From assembly GCA_964441775.1 (NCBI GenBank), contig CAYTVL010000003.1:124001-188000 (forward strand): DNA of 64,000 nucleotides, given 5' to 3'. The translations under genes and the position numbers were made by a program. The notes under the pieces were generated by a model. That model was not told the origin of the DNA. It made no database searches and saw only the letters and a program-made list of their open reading frames with translations. Of the stretch, positions 44,955 to 53,613 are shown piece after piece; position 1 is the first letter of the stretch, and every line of letters begins with the position of its first letter. Source of the stretch: SYOC01 sp964441775. Its GTDB lineage: Bacteria > Desulfobacterota > Binatia > Bin18.

Positions 44955-44970
44955 TGGTATCTTTCTTGCG
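44955..44970 (+). promoter_or_regulatory. Sigma-54 (-24/-12) promoter
   Basis: TGGTATCTTTCTTGCG has the diagnostic GG (44956-44957) and GC (44968-44969) exactly ten bases apart with a TT before the GC. PEP-CTERM genes in other bacteria are reported to carry sigma-54 promoters controlled by PrsK/PrsR. The rpoN gene is in this window; no enhancer-binding protein is. Confidence 0.68.
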
Positions 44971-45005
44971 TCACTTCCGGGGAGTTTTAGTTTTCAGGAG
45001 GAAGC

Positions 45006-45193
45006 ATGGGTAAAATATGACATTCGATTATCAACGAATTTTTAGAGAGGCAAAGGCGCGCAACGCGGAGGGATGCCTTCTTTCACAGCGCTGCGTCAGT
45101 TGCGATTCTCAGCGGGAATACGGCCACAAGTCTAGGGAAATACCCGCTAGCAATGTCGGTCTGCAAGATAAGAGGCGTATCTGTTGGAGTTAG
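45006..45193 (+). CDS. Possible leader micro-ORF and 58-codon small ORF
   Basis: A strong AGGAGGAAGC is followed by an ATG at 45006 that reads only four codons (Met-Gly-Lys-Ile, stop). Its stop overlaps a second ATG (45017, ATGA) that opens a 58-codon frame ending at 45193: it starts MTFDYQRIFREAKARNAEGC, has four Cys and many basic residues, and ends before the PEP-CTERM gene. The close coupling is suggestive, but the composition is not clearly protein-like and I do not know a relative. It could equally be leader RNA. Confidence 0.25.
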
Positions 45194-45224
45194 CAAAATT
45201 GATTCGTGAATAGGAGAAAACGCG

Positions 45225-46166
45225 ATGAGAAAAACCTTGTTTTCAATTCTTGGTGCGGCATGTCTCGCTTCGGCGGCTGTACCAGCAGCACATGCAAGTC
45301 TCACTACCTTCAAAACATTCACCGGGAACGTCGGTGTCTCGACTTCCGGATTTGGGAGTCTCTCAAATTCCGGGACGCTTACCGCTAATGTGCCCGCCGG
45401 CGCCACCATCTTAGGTGCGTATCTCTATACTGCATATTTTAGTTTCAGCGGTCCTGTAGCGCCAAGTGCGACCTTAGGCGGCACTCCGGTCGCTTTTGGT
45501 CCAGATGTTAACAATGTCACTGCCTGTTGCGGTATTGGCTCCGCACGTGCAGATGTCACCAGCATCGTCACTCATGGCGGCTCCTACGCCGTCACAGAAG
45601 GTGATGCCCGTCAGGATGGTGAAGCGTTAGTAGTTGTCTACAGTGATGCCTCTCTGCCAACGTCGACAGTCGGGATCTTGGATGGGTTCTCTGCCGTAAA
45701 CGGGGACACAACGAGCATTAATTTTGCGAATCCTCTCGATCCGACAGCGCCTGGCTTTGCTGCCGAGATGCGCCTTGGGATCGGATTTAGCTGCTGTAAT
45801 CAGAAGTCCACAGTGATGGTGAATGGCACAACTATCACGAACAATGCCGGTAACAATGATGATGGCCAGCAAGTGGCGAATGGAAGCTTGATCACCGTTG
45901 GTGATGACAACGACCCGTTCTCCCCTCTCCTTGCAGCCTACAGCGAAGATCATGAACGTTACAATCTGGTTCCACAGATTACCAAAGGTGACAAGAGTAT
46001 CACGATCAACACAAATAATCCGTCTCATGACGATAATATTTTCCTCGCGGTGTTCGATGTGAGCGGCAAGGCAACCATTAACCAACCCGTGCCCGAGCCG
46101 AGCACCATGCTGCTTCTGGCGTCAGGCCTTGTAGCTCTCGCCTGGCGGAAACGGGAGAAGATCTAG
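45225..46166 (+). CDS. PEP-CTERM sorting domain protein
   Basis: The 313-residue exported protein has a signal peptide (MRKTLFSILGAACLASAAVP) and a C-terminal PEP-CTERM signal: QPVPEPSTMLLLASGLVALA followed by WRKREKI. The mature part looks like a beta-rich domain (ILGAYLYTAYFSF, ALVVVYSDASLPTSTVGILD) and has two vicinal Cys pairs, in VTACCGIGSA and GFSCCNQKS. PEP-CTERM proteins are cleaved by exosortase and are linked to exopolysaccharide or the cell surface. AGGAG lies before the ATG. No exosortase is in the window. Confidence 0.93.
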   Translation: MRKTLFSILGAACLASAAVPAAHASLTTFKTFTGNVGVSTSGFGSLSNSGTLTANVPAGATILGAYLYTAYFSFSGPVAPSATLGGTPVAFGPDVNNVTACCGIGSARADVTSIVTHGGSYAVTEGDARQDGEALVVVYSDASLPTSTVGILDGFSAVNGDTTSINFANPLDPTAPGFAAEMRLGIGFSCCNQKSTVMVNGTTITNNAGNNDDGQQVANGSLITVGDDNDPFSPLLAAYSEDHERYNLVPQITKGDKSITINTNNPSHDDNIFLAVFDVSGKATINQPVPEPSTMLLLASGLVALAWRKREKI

Positions 46167-46195
46167 ATTATACGCACACAGCGCCGACTTGCAGA

Positions 46196-46246
46196 AAAGG
46201 TTCTCTTTCTCGTAGACTAGTATTAATGACGGGAAAGAGAGCCTTT
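46196..46246 (+). terminator. Long hairpin after the PEP-CTERM gene, overlapping the next start region
   Basis: Arms 46196-46212 and 46230-46246 pair over 17 positions with two G-U pairs (AAAGGTTCTCTTTCTCG against CGGGAAAGAGAGCCTTT), followed by CTTATG. It is 30 bases after the PEP-CTERM stop. It would either end that transcript or hide the GAGAG ribosome-binding site of the TPR gene. Confidence 0.5.
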
Positions 46247-46249
46247 CTT

Positions 46250-47572
46250 ATGAAACGATACGTAATGGAGCAAATGTACACTCGTCGTCTCTCCGTGTTG
46301 CTGTTTTTCGTCCTCTTCTCTTTTGTAGAGGGGATAAGTGTCGCTGCAGTCTCCCCTGAAGACCCCGCTTCCCAATCGAAATCAGAAGCGCCAGCAAGAA
46401 TCTCCTCTCGTAAGGGAATGGCGGCTCTTGTCAAAGGCGATCTCGACACGGCTGAGAGTGCTTTCAAAGAGAGCCTTCGGTTAGACCCGAAAGCGGTTCC
46501 CTCGCTAGTGGGGTTAGCTGAAGTGATGCTGAAAAGGAGCCGCCCGAAAGAGGCAGAAGAGTTGCTACAAACCGCCTTAGAGACAGCTCCCCAACATGCG
46601 CCAGTCTACAACGTCTGGGGACGCTACTTGTATACGCAAAAGAAATTTACGGAGGCGGAAGCGGCGTTCAAGAAAGCTATTTCTCTCCGTCCACAAGAGA
46701 TTTCCTCTTATATTGAGCTAGGAGACCTCTACCTCAATGGGCTCCAGAAGCCGCAGGAAGCGATAGCCGTCTATCGCGAGGCTGTAGCCCTCGACCGTCA
46801 CCATGCCGGAGCACATTATGCGTTGGGACTCGCCCTCACTACCACCGCAGAGACAGACCAGGCGATCTCCGAACTGAAAGAAGCCAGCCGTCTTGCCCCA
46901 ACGAACCCCCAACCGTTCCAAGCCCTAGGACGCCTTTATGCTGCTCGAAAAGAATATCAGCTCGCGTTTGACGCTTTAGACATGGCCCTCAAAGCGCAAC
47001 CGTTGTTCGTGCAAGCATATTTGGAGCGTGGAGACATTTTTCTGGAAAAGGGTGAACGAGATCGAGCCTTATTGGAGTATCAAAGAGCATTGAAGATCTC
47101 GCCAAAGTTTGCCGACGCCCACGTGAAAATCGGCTTAGTCCAGCAGCAGAATAATAGACCGGACGAAGCTGAGCAGTCCTATCAGTTAGCAATCGAACTC
47201 GATCCTCAACAAGCAATCGCTTACAACAATCTCGCCTGGTTAGCCGCAGAACGGAAAATGAAACTGGATGAGGGGCTCGCTTGGGCGGAAAAGGCCATTC
47301 AACTCTCACCTCAAGTTCCATTTTTTTATGATACGCTCGGATGGGTTTACCGAGCACGCAAGGAAATGGGGCTAGCTGCCGCGACCTTGGAGAAGGCCGT
47401 TGCTATGCCGCCTCTTCAAGCAGAGATTCTCTATCATTTAGGGATTGTTTATATGGAACAGGGTAAGAAAAAAGAGGCGGGGGACGCCTTCGAAAGGGCG
47501 TTTACCCTCAAGCAAGCCTTTGCCGGGGCAGAAGACGCCCGACAGCGACTAGCAAATTTGAGCCAGCCCTGA
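46250..47572 (+). CDS. Secreted or membrane-anchored TPR-repeat protein
   Basis: The product has about 440 residues. An N-terminal hydrophobic segment (RRLSVLLFFVLFSFVEGISV) is likely a signal peptide. It is followed by about eleven tetratricopeptide repeats, for example GDLDTAESAFKESLRLDPKA, KFTEAEAAFKKAISLRPQEI and RPDEAEQSYQLAIELDPQQA, ending AGAEDARQRLANLSQP. TPR stacks bind other proteins. Several ATGs are possible (46226, 46250, 46265, 46274); 46250 has GAGAG at a suitable distance. TPR proteins often accompany PEP-CTERM and exopolysaccharide systems, but that link here rests only on position. Confidence 0.88.
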   Translation: MKRYVMEQMYTRRLSVLLFFVLFSFVEGISVAAVSPEDPASQSKSEAPARISSRKGMAALVKGDLDTAESAFKESLRLDPKAVPSLVGLAEVMLKRSRPKEAEELLQTALETAPQHAPVYNVWGRYLYTQKKFTEAEAAFKKAISLRPQEISSYIELGDLYLNGLQKPQEAIAVYREAVALDRHHAGAHYALGLALTTTAETDQAISELKEASRLAPTNPQPFQALGRLYAARKEYQLAFDALDMALKAQPLFVQAYLERGDIFLEKGERDRALLEYQRALKISPKFADAHVKIGLVQQQNNRPDEAEQSYQLAIELDPQQAIAYNNLAWLAAERKMKLDEGLAWAEKAIQLSPQVPFFYDTLGWVYRARKEMGLAAATLEKAVAMPPLQAEILYHLGIVYMEQGKKKEAGDAFERAFTLKQAFAGAEDARQRLANLSQP

Positions 47573-47582
47573 ACCGACTGAA

Positions 47583-47623
47583 GAGAGCACGGTACACGAG
47601 TGTTGTCGTACGCCATTGCTCTC
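47583..47623. terminator. Hairpin between convergent TPR gene and hppA
   Basis: GAGAGCA (47583-47589) pairs with TGCTCTC (47617-47623), and an inner GTAC/GTAC can add pairs. It is in the 65-base gap between convergent genes. No U-tract. Confidence 0.35.
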
Positions 47624-47637
47624 AGCAAGCGCAAGCG

Positions 47638-49695
47638 CTACACCAGCAACGGCGCGATCACTAGCGCTACGATGGACATTAACTTAATCAAGATGTTCAT
47701 CGAGGGACCGGCGGTATCTTTGAACGGGTCGCCAACGGTGTCTCCTACAACCGCTGCTTTGTGGGCTTCTGTCCCTTTCTGTTCGCCAGAGAGTTCGCCT
47801 TTCTCAATCGCCTTCTTGGCGTTATCCCACACGCCGCCGGCATTCGCCATCATCAAGGCCAACAGCACTCCGGTCACCGTCGCCCCGGCCAGCATGCCGC
47901 CTAGCGCCTCGGCGCCAAAAATCCACCCCACGATCACCGGCGCCGCCACGGCGGTGACGCCCGGAATAATCATTTCCTTCAACGCCGCCGCCGTGGAGAT
48001 GTCAACACAGCGCGCCGCATCTGGCCGTGCATCTTCTCGCCCTTCCAACAGACCGGGAATCTCGCGGAACTGACGACGAATTTCATCCACCATCTGTCCA
48101 GCCGCCCGGCCCACAGCGGTCATCGTGAGCGCGGCAATGAAAAAGGGCAAGAGGCCACCGATGAAGAGACCAATCACCACGTAGGGATTCGTCACCACGA
48201 TTTGTAACGCAGGCAGATGCGCAGCCTGCCGTCCTTGGTCCACAGCCTGGGTAAAGGCGGAAAACAACGCCAGCGCCGTCAGCGCGGCGGACCCAATCGC
48301 GAACCCTTTCCCGATCGCAGCGGTCGTATTACCGAGCGCATCGAGCCCGTCGGTGATCTTCCGCACTTCCGGACCAAGGCCGGCCATTTCAGAAATCCCT
48401 CCAGCATTGTCAGCGATCGGGCCATAAGCGTCCACCGTCATGGTCATGCCTACAGTCGCCAACATGCCAATCCCTGCGATGCCGATCCCATACAGACCTG
48501 CCGCATAATTAGCGATAAAAATCGAGAGGCAAATGGCGAGGACAGGCAGCGCGCAGCTTTCGAGCCCCACAGCTAGGCCATGAATGATGTTCGTCGCGGC
48601 CCCAGTCTGGCTTGCACGCGCCACGCGGTTCACCGGTTCCGCCGAGGTATAGTATTCCGTGATGCGGCCAATGCCGATCCCGACGATACACCCCGAAGCA
48701 ATAGCCCAGAACACCGCATGAGCGACGCCCAATCCCCACACCAAAATCAGCGCCAGAAACAGAAAAGCCCCGGCGGCAAGATAGGTAGAATAGCGCAGCG
48801 CCAATTGCGGCCCCATGTTCTTCAGGACGCGCATCGATCCAATGCCGAGGAGAGACGCCAGCAACCCTATGGCGGCGATATCAAGGGGCAGCGCCATCAG
48901 CGAATTGCGCAGGTACCTGATCGACGTCACCCTCCTCTGGGCGAGGTCAGTAAAGGCGCCGCCGGTAATCGTCGCTCCGATTGCAATCGCGGCGATAATG
49001 GCGCCCACGTACGATTCAAACAGGTCGGCCCCCATGCCCGCCACGTCGCCGACATTGTCACCCACGTTATCAGCGATCACTCCAGGGTTGCGAGGATCAT
49101 CTTCTGGAATGCCAGCTTCGATCTTGCCAACGAGGTCGCTTCCCACATCCGCCGCTTTGGTATAGATGCCGCCGCCCACGCGGGCAAATAACGCAATCGA
49201 GCTGGCGCCCATGGCGAACCCACTCACATACTGTGAGGTTTCCGGGTCGCTGAAGATACCCAGGAAAATTCCTACTCCAATCAGACCCAAACTGGCCACG
49301 GCCAATCCCATAACAGCGCCGCCATCGAAGGCGATCTGCAACGCTTCGCCTTCTCCTTCATCTTTCGCCGCCTGCGAGGTGCGCACGTTCGCCTTAGTGG
49401 CCGCTTGCATACCGAACAGTCCGGCCAGCATGGAGCACAATCCACCGCTGATAAAAGCCAAACCAGTCTGCCACGCCACTTTCCAAGCGAGCAACAGAAA
49501 AACTACTCCCATGAAGATTGCTAAGATTCGATACTCGCGCCGGAGAAAAGCCATCGCCCCTTCGTAAATGAAGCCGGCGATCTCCTGCATCTTGTCACTG
49601 CCTGCCGGACGATTTTGGACGGCTAAGTAAAGGAACAAGGCGACCCCAAGTCCCAGAAACCCTAGATACGGAGCAAGATATGCAATGATGCCCAT
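47638..49695 (-). CDS. hppA: Membrane-bound proton/sodium-translocating pyrophosphatase
   Basis: The 685-residue enzyme couples hydrolysis of pyrophosphate to ion pumping. It has about 15-16 spans and the catalytic segment GGGIYTKAADVGSDLVGKIE followed by DDPRNPGVIADNVGDNVGD. The segment GNTTAAIGKG has Ala where potassium-independent enzymes have Lys, which points to the potassium-dependent class. Whether H+ or Na+ is pumped is not clear from this. GGGAGG lies 11 bases before the ATG. It is divergent from an MMPL transporter. Confidence 0.96.
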   Translation of the reverse strand: MGIIAYLAPYLGFLGLGVALFLYLAVQNRPAGSDKMQEIAGFIYEGAMAFLRREYRILAIFMGVVFLLLAWKVAWQTGLAFISGGLCSMLAGLFGMQAATKANVRTSQAAKDEGEGEALQIAFDGGAVMGLAVASLGLIGVGIFLGIFSDPETSQYVSGFAMGASSIALFARVGGGIYTKAADVGSDLVGKIEAGIPEDDPRNPGVIADNVGDNVGDVAGMGADLFESYVGAIIAAIAIGATITGGAFTDLAQRRVTSIRYLRNSLMALPLDIAAIGLLASLLGIGSMRVLKNMGPQLALRYSTYLAAGAFLFLALILVWGLGVAHAVFWAIASGCIVGIGIGRITEYYTSAEPVNRVARASQTGAATNIIHGLAVGLESCALPVLAICLSIFIANYAAGLYGIGIAGIGMLATVGMTMTVDAYGPIADNAGGISEMAGLGPEVRKITDGLDALGNTTAAIGKGFAIGSAALTALALFSAFTQAVDQGRQAAHLPALQIVVTNPYVVIGLFIGGLLPFFIAALTMTAVGRAAGQMVDEIRRQFREIPGLLEGREDARPDAARCVDISTAAALKEMIIPGVTAVAAPVIVGWIFGAEALGGMLAGATVTGVLLALMMANAGGVWDNAKKAIEKGELSGEQKGTEAHKAAVVGDTVGDPFKDTAGPSMNILIKLMSIVALVIAPLLV

Positions 49696-49991
49696 CGTTC
49701 CAGTAACCTCCCTGTGTCATCAGCCGCCGGTCGCCCTCCACAACCGCAGCCCAATTTTTATCGACCGCACCCTCAGCAGTCTCGGCGGACGATAGATGCT
49801 TCGCGCCTTGGAGTAAAGGGGTGGAATGACGAGCACTTTCTTTTGACTCCCTATCTCGCGCCTTGGTTTCGCGACGGTGAAACCCTTGACAGGCTCTGAG
49901 GACCGGCATAGCCTGCCCGTCGCTCCGCCGTGCATGGAACATGCGCGCATATAAGGTGGCGGCTACCACAGATAAGGGAGGGCTGTAAATC
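49696..49991. promoter_or_regulatory. Divergent promoter region hppA / MMPL
   Basis: This 296-base region holds no gene. On the plus strand TTGACA (49886-49891), 17 bases and TAGCCT (49909-49914) could start the MMPL transcript about 75 bases before its ATG; the -10 is weak. No clear promoter was seen for hppA. Confidence 0.35.
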
Positions 49992-52376
49992 ATGTTGCCG
50001 CGTAAATGGATGGAAGCCTATGTTCGTTTCCTCCTTCGCCATCGTTGGCCAGTGTTAATACTGTCCGCCCTCGTGACGGTGTTCTTGGGCTACGAACTCT
50101 CCAATACCAAACTTCAGATGAACTTTCTGGATTTCTATCCGCCCTCGCATCCCTACACGCAACTCGCCAGGAAACACGCACGCATGTTTGGCTCGGCCAA
50201 TGTGCTGGTCACCAGCGTCGAAGTCAAAAACGGCGATATTTTCAACGTTGATACGCTCAATAAGATTAATCGGCTCACGATCGCGCTCATCGCTACTCCG
50301 GGCGTCAACCCGTGGCAAGTGCTGTCGATCGCCCATCCTAAAATTCGCAAGCTCATCATCACGACTTCTGGGGTCAAAGTGTTGCCGCTGTTTTTTCCCG
50401 GCCCTCCACAAACTCCGGCAGACGCCGCGCGCGTGAAAAAAGCCGTCTACACCAATGACGGCATTCTCGATTTCTTCGTCTCGCGTGACAACAAGATGGC
50501 GATTATCACCGCCGGGTTTTGGGAGTCAGGACTGGACTTCGGCAAGATGAAAGAGCGCTTGTTTCAACTTCAGCAAGAGGAAACCGATGCTAACCACACC
50601 ATCATGATGACCGGTTTCCCTATGCTCTTCTGCTGGATTTTCAACTACAAGAGCTGGATCCTTTACATCACTGGCCTGACTGTGCTCTCGATTGTTCTCC
50701 TTTTATGGTTCTATTTCCGCACGGTGCAAGGCGTGCTCATTCCCCTTTTCTCCGGTACGCTCAGCACCCTGTGGGCCCTGGGTTTCGCTGGCGCGCTGGG
50801 CTTTACTATCGACTTGTTGATGATCGTGGTCTTTCTGCTCATTACCGCCCGCGCCTTATCGCACTCCGTGCAGTCCATGGAGCGGTACCACGAAGAATAC
50901 TTCCGCCTCGGCGATAAAAACGCCGCCATTTTACAATCCTACCTCGGACTATTCTCCCCAGCGCTCGTCTCCATCGCCGCCGATGGGTTGGCGATTCTCA
51001 GTCTCGCGGTGGCGCATATTCCTTTGGTGCAGAAATTGGCGGTGGTCTCCAGTTTCTGGATTTTCACCATCTCCGTCAGCGTGGTGACGTTGCATCCAAT
51101 CATCTTGACATTTTTGAATCCTCCGCGTCGGGATCCCAAAGCCGGGAAGCGTTTATCCGATAAGATCTACACCACTATCAACCGCGGGTTAGTCACTATC
51201 AGCCGTGGCAACGCCCGCTACGTGATGGTCGGCGGATTCGTCGTCGCCCTCGTTGTCGGTATTTACTATTCAAAACAGTTAAAGATTGGCGATGTCTCGA
51301 TCGGTAAGGCGCTTTTTTATTCTCACCACCCCTACAACGTCGCCTACGACGGGATCGTGCAGAAAGGATTTGTCGGCGTCTCCACGATGACGATCATTGC
51401 TGAAGGACGAGAACCCGGCGTCTTCCGCGACGTGAACGCGTTGAACGCTTTGGAACAATTTCAACGTCACATGGAGCGCGCCAATCCCTTGGCCGGCGGC
51501 AGTTCCAGCGGCGTTGATGTCATTCGTCAACTCTACCGCATGTTTGAGGAAGGCATTCCCAAATGGGCGATCCTGCCGAGCGACTCGCATGACGTTGGCA
51601 ACATGTTTTCCTATTTTTTGATGTCGGCGGGAGCGCCAGCACTTGAGCGGTTCGTCGATAAGGATCTACAAAACGCCACGATCACGATCTTCTTCAAAGA
51701 CTACACGCATGACACCATCATGGGTGCGCTGGACCGGGCCAAAGATTATATTGCAGCACACCCTTCGGAGAAACTGGATTTCCGCTTGGCCGGTGGACTC
51801 TTCGGTATTCTGGCTGCTGTGAACGAAGAAGTGGAGTGGTCGTACCGTGTCAATCTGTATCTCGTGTTGGCCACGGTGTTTGTGTTGAGTTTTCTTACCT
51901 ACCGGTCCTTAGCCGGGGCCTTGATCGTGATGATTCCTTCGATCGTCGCGCAACCACTCACTGAAGCGATTATGTATTGGACCGGCGTCGACATGAATAT
52001 CAACTCGTTGCCCATTGCCGCTATTGGCATCGGCATCGGCATTGATTACGGCTACTACGTGCTCTCGCGCATCACTGAAGAATATGGGCGCTTTCCAGAT
52101 GTCGATCAGGCCATTGAAGAAGCGTTGATGACCACGGGCCGCGCCATTCTGTTCACCGGCACCACACTCACGGCGAGCGTCATTTTCTGGTTGTGGTTCC
52201 CGATGCGCTTTCAAGCGGAAATGGCCATGCTGCTGGCGTTGATTCTATTTTTACATGTGATCGGCGCGCTGGTGTTTATTCCGTCAATGGTTTCGCTCTT
52301 CAAGCCGCGCTTCGCGATTGCTCAATCAACCACCGACGCGCCGATACGACTCGCAGAAAAGCAAGCGGTGTCGTAA
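49992..52376 (+). CDS. MMPL/RND family transporter
   Basis: This 794-residue transporter is a paralogue of the one at 3223-5580. It has the same two-half layout with large periplasmic domains. The first membrane block contains FLLITARALSHSVQSMERYH, the second GIGIDYGYYVLSRITEEYG followed by TTGRAILFTGTTLTASVIFW. GGGAGGGCTGTAAATC precedes the ATG. Unlike the first copy it has no DUF1329 or DsbA-like neighbour. A hydrophobic substrate is likely from the family. Confidence 0.93.
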   Translation: MLPRKWMEAYVRFLLRHRWPVLILSALVTVFLGYELSNTKLQMNFLDFYPPSHPYTQLARKHARMFGSANVLVTSVEVKNGDIFNVDTLNKINRLTIALIATPGVNPWQVLSIAHPKIRKLIITTSGVKVLPLFFPGPPQTPADAARVKKAVYTNDGILDFFVSRDNKMAIITAGFWESGLDFGKMKERLFQLQQEETDANHTIMMTGFPMLFCWIFNYKSWILYITGLTVLSIVLLLWFYFRTVQGVLIPLFSGTLSTLWALGFAGALGFTIDLLMIVVFLLITARALSHSVQSMERYHEEYFRLGDKNAAILQSYLGLFSPALVSIAADGLAILSLAVAHIPLVQKLAVVSSFWIFTISVSVVTLHPIILTFLNPPRRDPKAGKRLSDKIYTTINRGLVTISRGNARYVMVGGFVVALVVGIYYSKQLKIGDVSIGKALFYSHHPYNVAYDGIVQKGFVGVSTMTIIAEGREPGVFRDVNALNALEQFQRHMERANPLAGGSSSGVDVIRQLYRMFEEGIPKWAILPSDSHDVGNMFSYFLMSAGAPALERFVDKDLQNATITIFFKDYTHDTIMGALDRAKDYIAAHPSEKLDFRLAGGLFGILAAVNEEVEWSYRVNLYLVLATVFVLSFLTYRSLAGALIVMIPSIVAQPLTEAIMYWTGVDMNINSLPIAAIGIGIGIDYGYYVLSRITEEYGRFPDVDQAIEEALMTTGRAILFTGTTLTASVIFWLWFPMRFQAEMAMLLALILFLHVIGALVFIPSMVSLFKPRFAIAQSTTDAPIRLAEKQAVS

Positions 52377-52425
52377 GCAAGACTAGGAGAAAAAATCCTC
52401 TCGACAGTCACTGCGCGTCTGTCGG

Positions 52426-52444
52426 CCCTCTTTGCCAAAGGGGG
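52426..52444 (+). terminator. Hairpin after the MMPL gene
   Basis: CCCTCTTT (52426-52433) and AAAGGGGG (52437-52444) pair with one T-G and a 3-base loop. It is followed by GGCGGCGAAGGCGCAGCC and GGGGATTTG, a layout common to intergenic repeats of the CCCTCTTTG-CCAAAGGGGG kind. It lies between convergent genes. Confidence 0.4.
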
Positions 52445-52511
52445 CGGCGAAGGCGCAGCCAAGCCGGGGATTTGTACGGCATAGTAGAACAACAGAATTG
52501 AGAGTTCCTTT

Positions 52512-52790
52512 TTACCGCACTCGTCCGCCAGTATGTTCTTGCTGTTCGACCTCGATGAGCAAAGCGCGCGGCACTAACACCTCGCCGGCGGCAAGATCTT
52601 TCTCGGAGGCGCGCTCGACAGCCAGTTTACACACGGCTTTCACGTCGATGCCGTGGAATTCGACATCGAGTTCATCCGTCGATACCCACGCGTGTATTTT
52701 CTGGCCGTTTGCCAATGTACACAAATACCCGGCGTAGCGCCGGGCGCGGTCTCTTTTTTTCTCCATATCAAGAATCTTGAGCCTGGCCAT
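52512..52790 (-). CDS. Small hypothetical protein
   Basis: The 92-residue product is soluble and charged: an Arg/Lys-rich start (MARLKILDMEKKRDRARRYA), then GYLCTLANGQKIHAWVSTDE and FHGIDVKAVCKLAVERASEK. AGGAGGGAAGAGG precedes the ATG, a convincing ribosome-binding site. It is the last gene of the CoA-transferase unit, about 20 bases after the B subunit. Family not recognised. Confidence 0.68.
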   Translation of the reverse strand: MARLKILDMEKKRDRARRYAGYLCTLANGQKIHAWVSTDELDVEFHGIDVKAVCKLAVERASEKDLAAGEVLVPRALLIEVEQQEHTGGRVR

Positions 52791-52811
52791 CCTCTTCCCT
52801 CCTGTGGACCA

Positions 52812-53606
52812 TCACGAACGACGCAAGAATCCAGTCGGATCAACTCGGGTGCGCAACACCCGCAATTCGTCCGCGGTCGGCGGCTCCGTCACCGTCCCCC
52901 CAGCAGAAGACGCCGTCAGGGGGAAACCCGTTTGCTTTTGCACGTCGGCTTCAGACACCCCTGGATGAACGGAGCGCAATCGCAAGCGTTTCGTCTCTTC
53001 GGCAAAATCCATCACACACAGCGGCGTTACGCAAAACTGGGGTCCGCCGCCCGGCAACCCTAGTTTTTTCCGCGCATCGGCGCCGCCCGCGCCCCAGCCA
53101 TAGGCGCTGATGAAGTCACACTTCTCCACAAAAATTCGCGGCGTATGCGAGTTCAGCACGATGTAATACCGCCCCACATGCGTGCTAAGCGTCGGCGTGC
53201 CAACCGAGCCTGGGCCGCGAAACTTCAGATGCTGATAATCCGCGCCGACGCCGATCAGGTTGGTGTTTCCATAGGGATCAACCTGCACGCCGCCAATGAA
53301 AAACACATGCCGACTCCAGTCTTTGACGCGATCAAAGCGATGACCCGTGTCGCTGTACGACTCCGCCCAGCGCACGACGCGTCGGTCCCAGCCAAAAGCA
53401 GGCAGCGGTAGACTGTCCAGATGATACACATTCATACGCGCACCCAAGAAGACCAACTCCATATTGGGGCCGTGCATGATGTGCGCCAAGCGCACCGCCG
53501 CCTCGACGACAGGCATGGCCACTCCCACGCGCAGCACGTCGCCATCGTTCAGTTCACGCGCTAACACCACCGCCATCAATTCTTGTGAGGAATAGTCGTT
53601 TGGCAT
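52812..53606 (-). CDS. CoA-transferase family subunit B (GctB/IpdB-like)
   Basis: The 264-residue subunit pairs with the A subunit at 54350-55234. The blocks ELMAVVLARELNDGDVLRVG, FFIGGVQVDPYGNTNLIGVG and VTPLCVMDFAEETKRLRLRS match the beta subunits of class I CoA-transferases and the IpdB-type steroid-degradation hydrolases. I do not see the usual Glu-containing motif of classical CoA-transferase beta chains, so an IpdAB-like hydrolase is possible. The ATG at 53606 lies eight bases after the PAP2 stop. Confidence 0.85.
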   Translation of the reverse strand: MPNDYSSQELMAVVLARELNDGDVLRVGVAMPVVEAAVRLAHIMHGPNMELVFLGARMNVYHLDSLPLPAFGWDRRVVRWAESYSDTGHRFDRVKDWSRHVFFIGGVQVDPYGNTNLIGVGADYQHLKFRGPGSVGTPTLSTHVGRYYIVLNSHTPRIFVEKCDFISAYGWGAGGADARKKLGLPGGGPQFCVTPLCVMDFAEETKRLRLRSVHPGVSEADVQKQTGFPLTASSAGGTVTEPPTADELRVLRTRVDPTGFLRRS

Positions 53607-53613
53607 ACCAGAC

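Larger units (their letters stand above)
44605..45224. other. 620-base intergenic region before the PEP-CTERM gene
   Basis: The left part (44605-44950) holds no gene I can support; a 63-codon frame at 44725-44916 has no ribosome-binding site and unusual composition. The right part holds a sigma-54 promoter, a 4-codon frame and a 58-codon frame, described separately. From the expected transcript start to the PEP-CTERM ATG the leader is about 240 bases. Confidence 0.6.
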
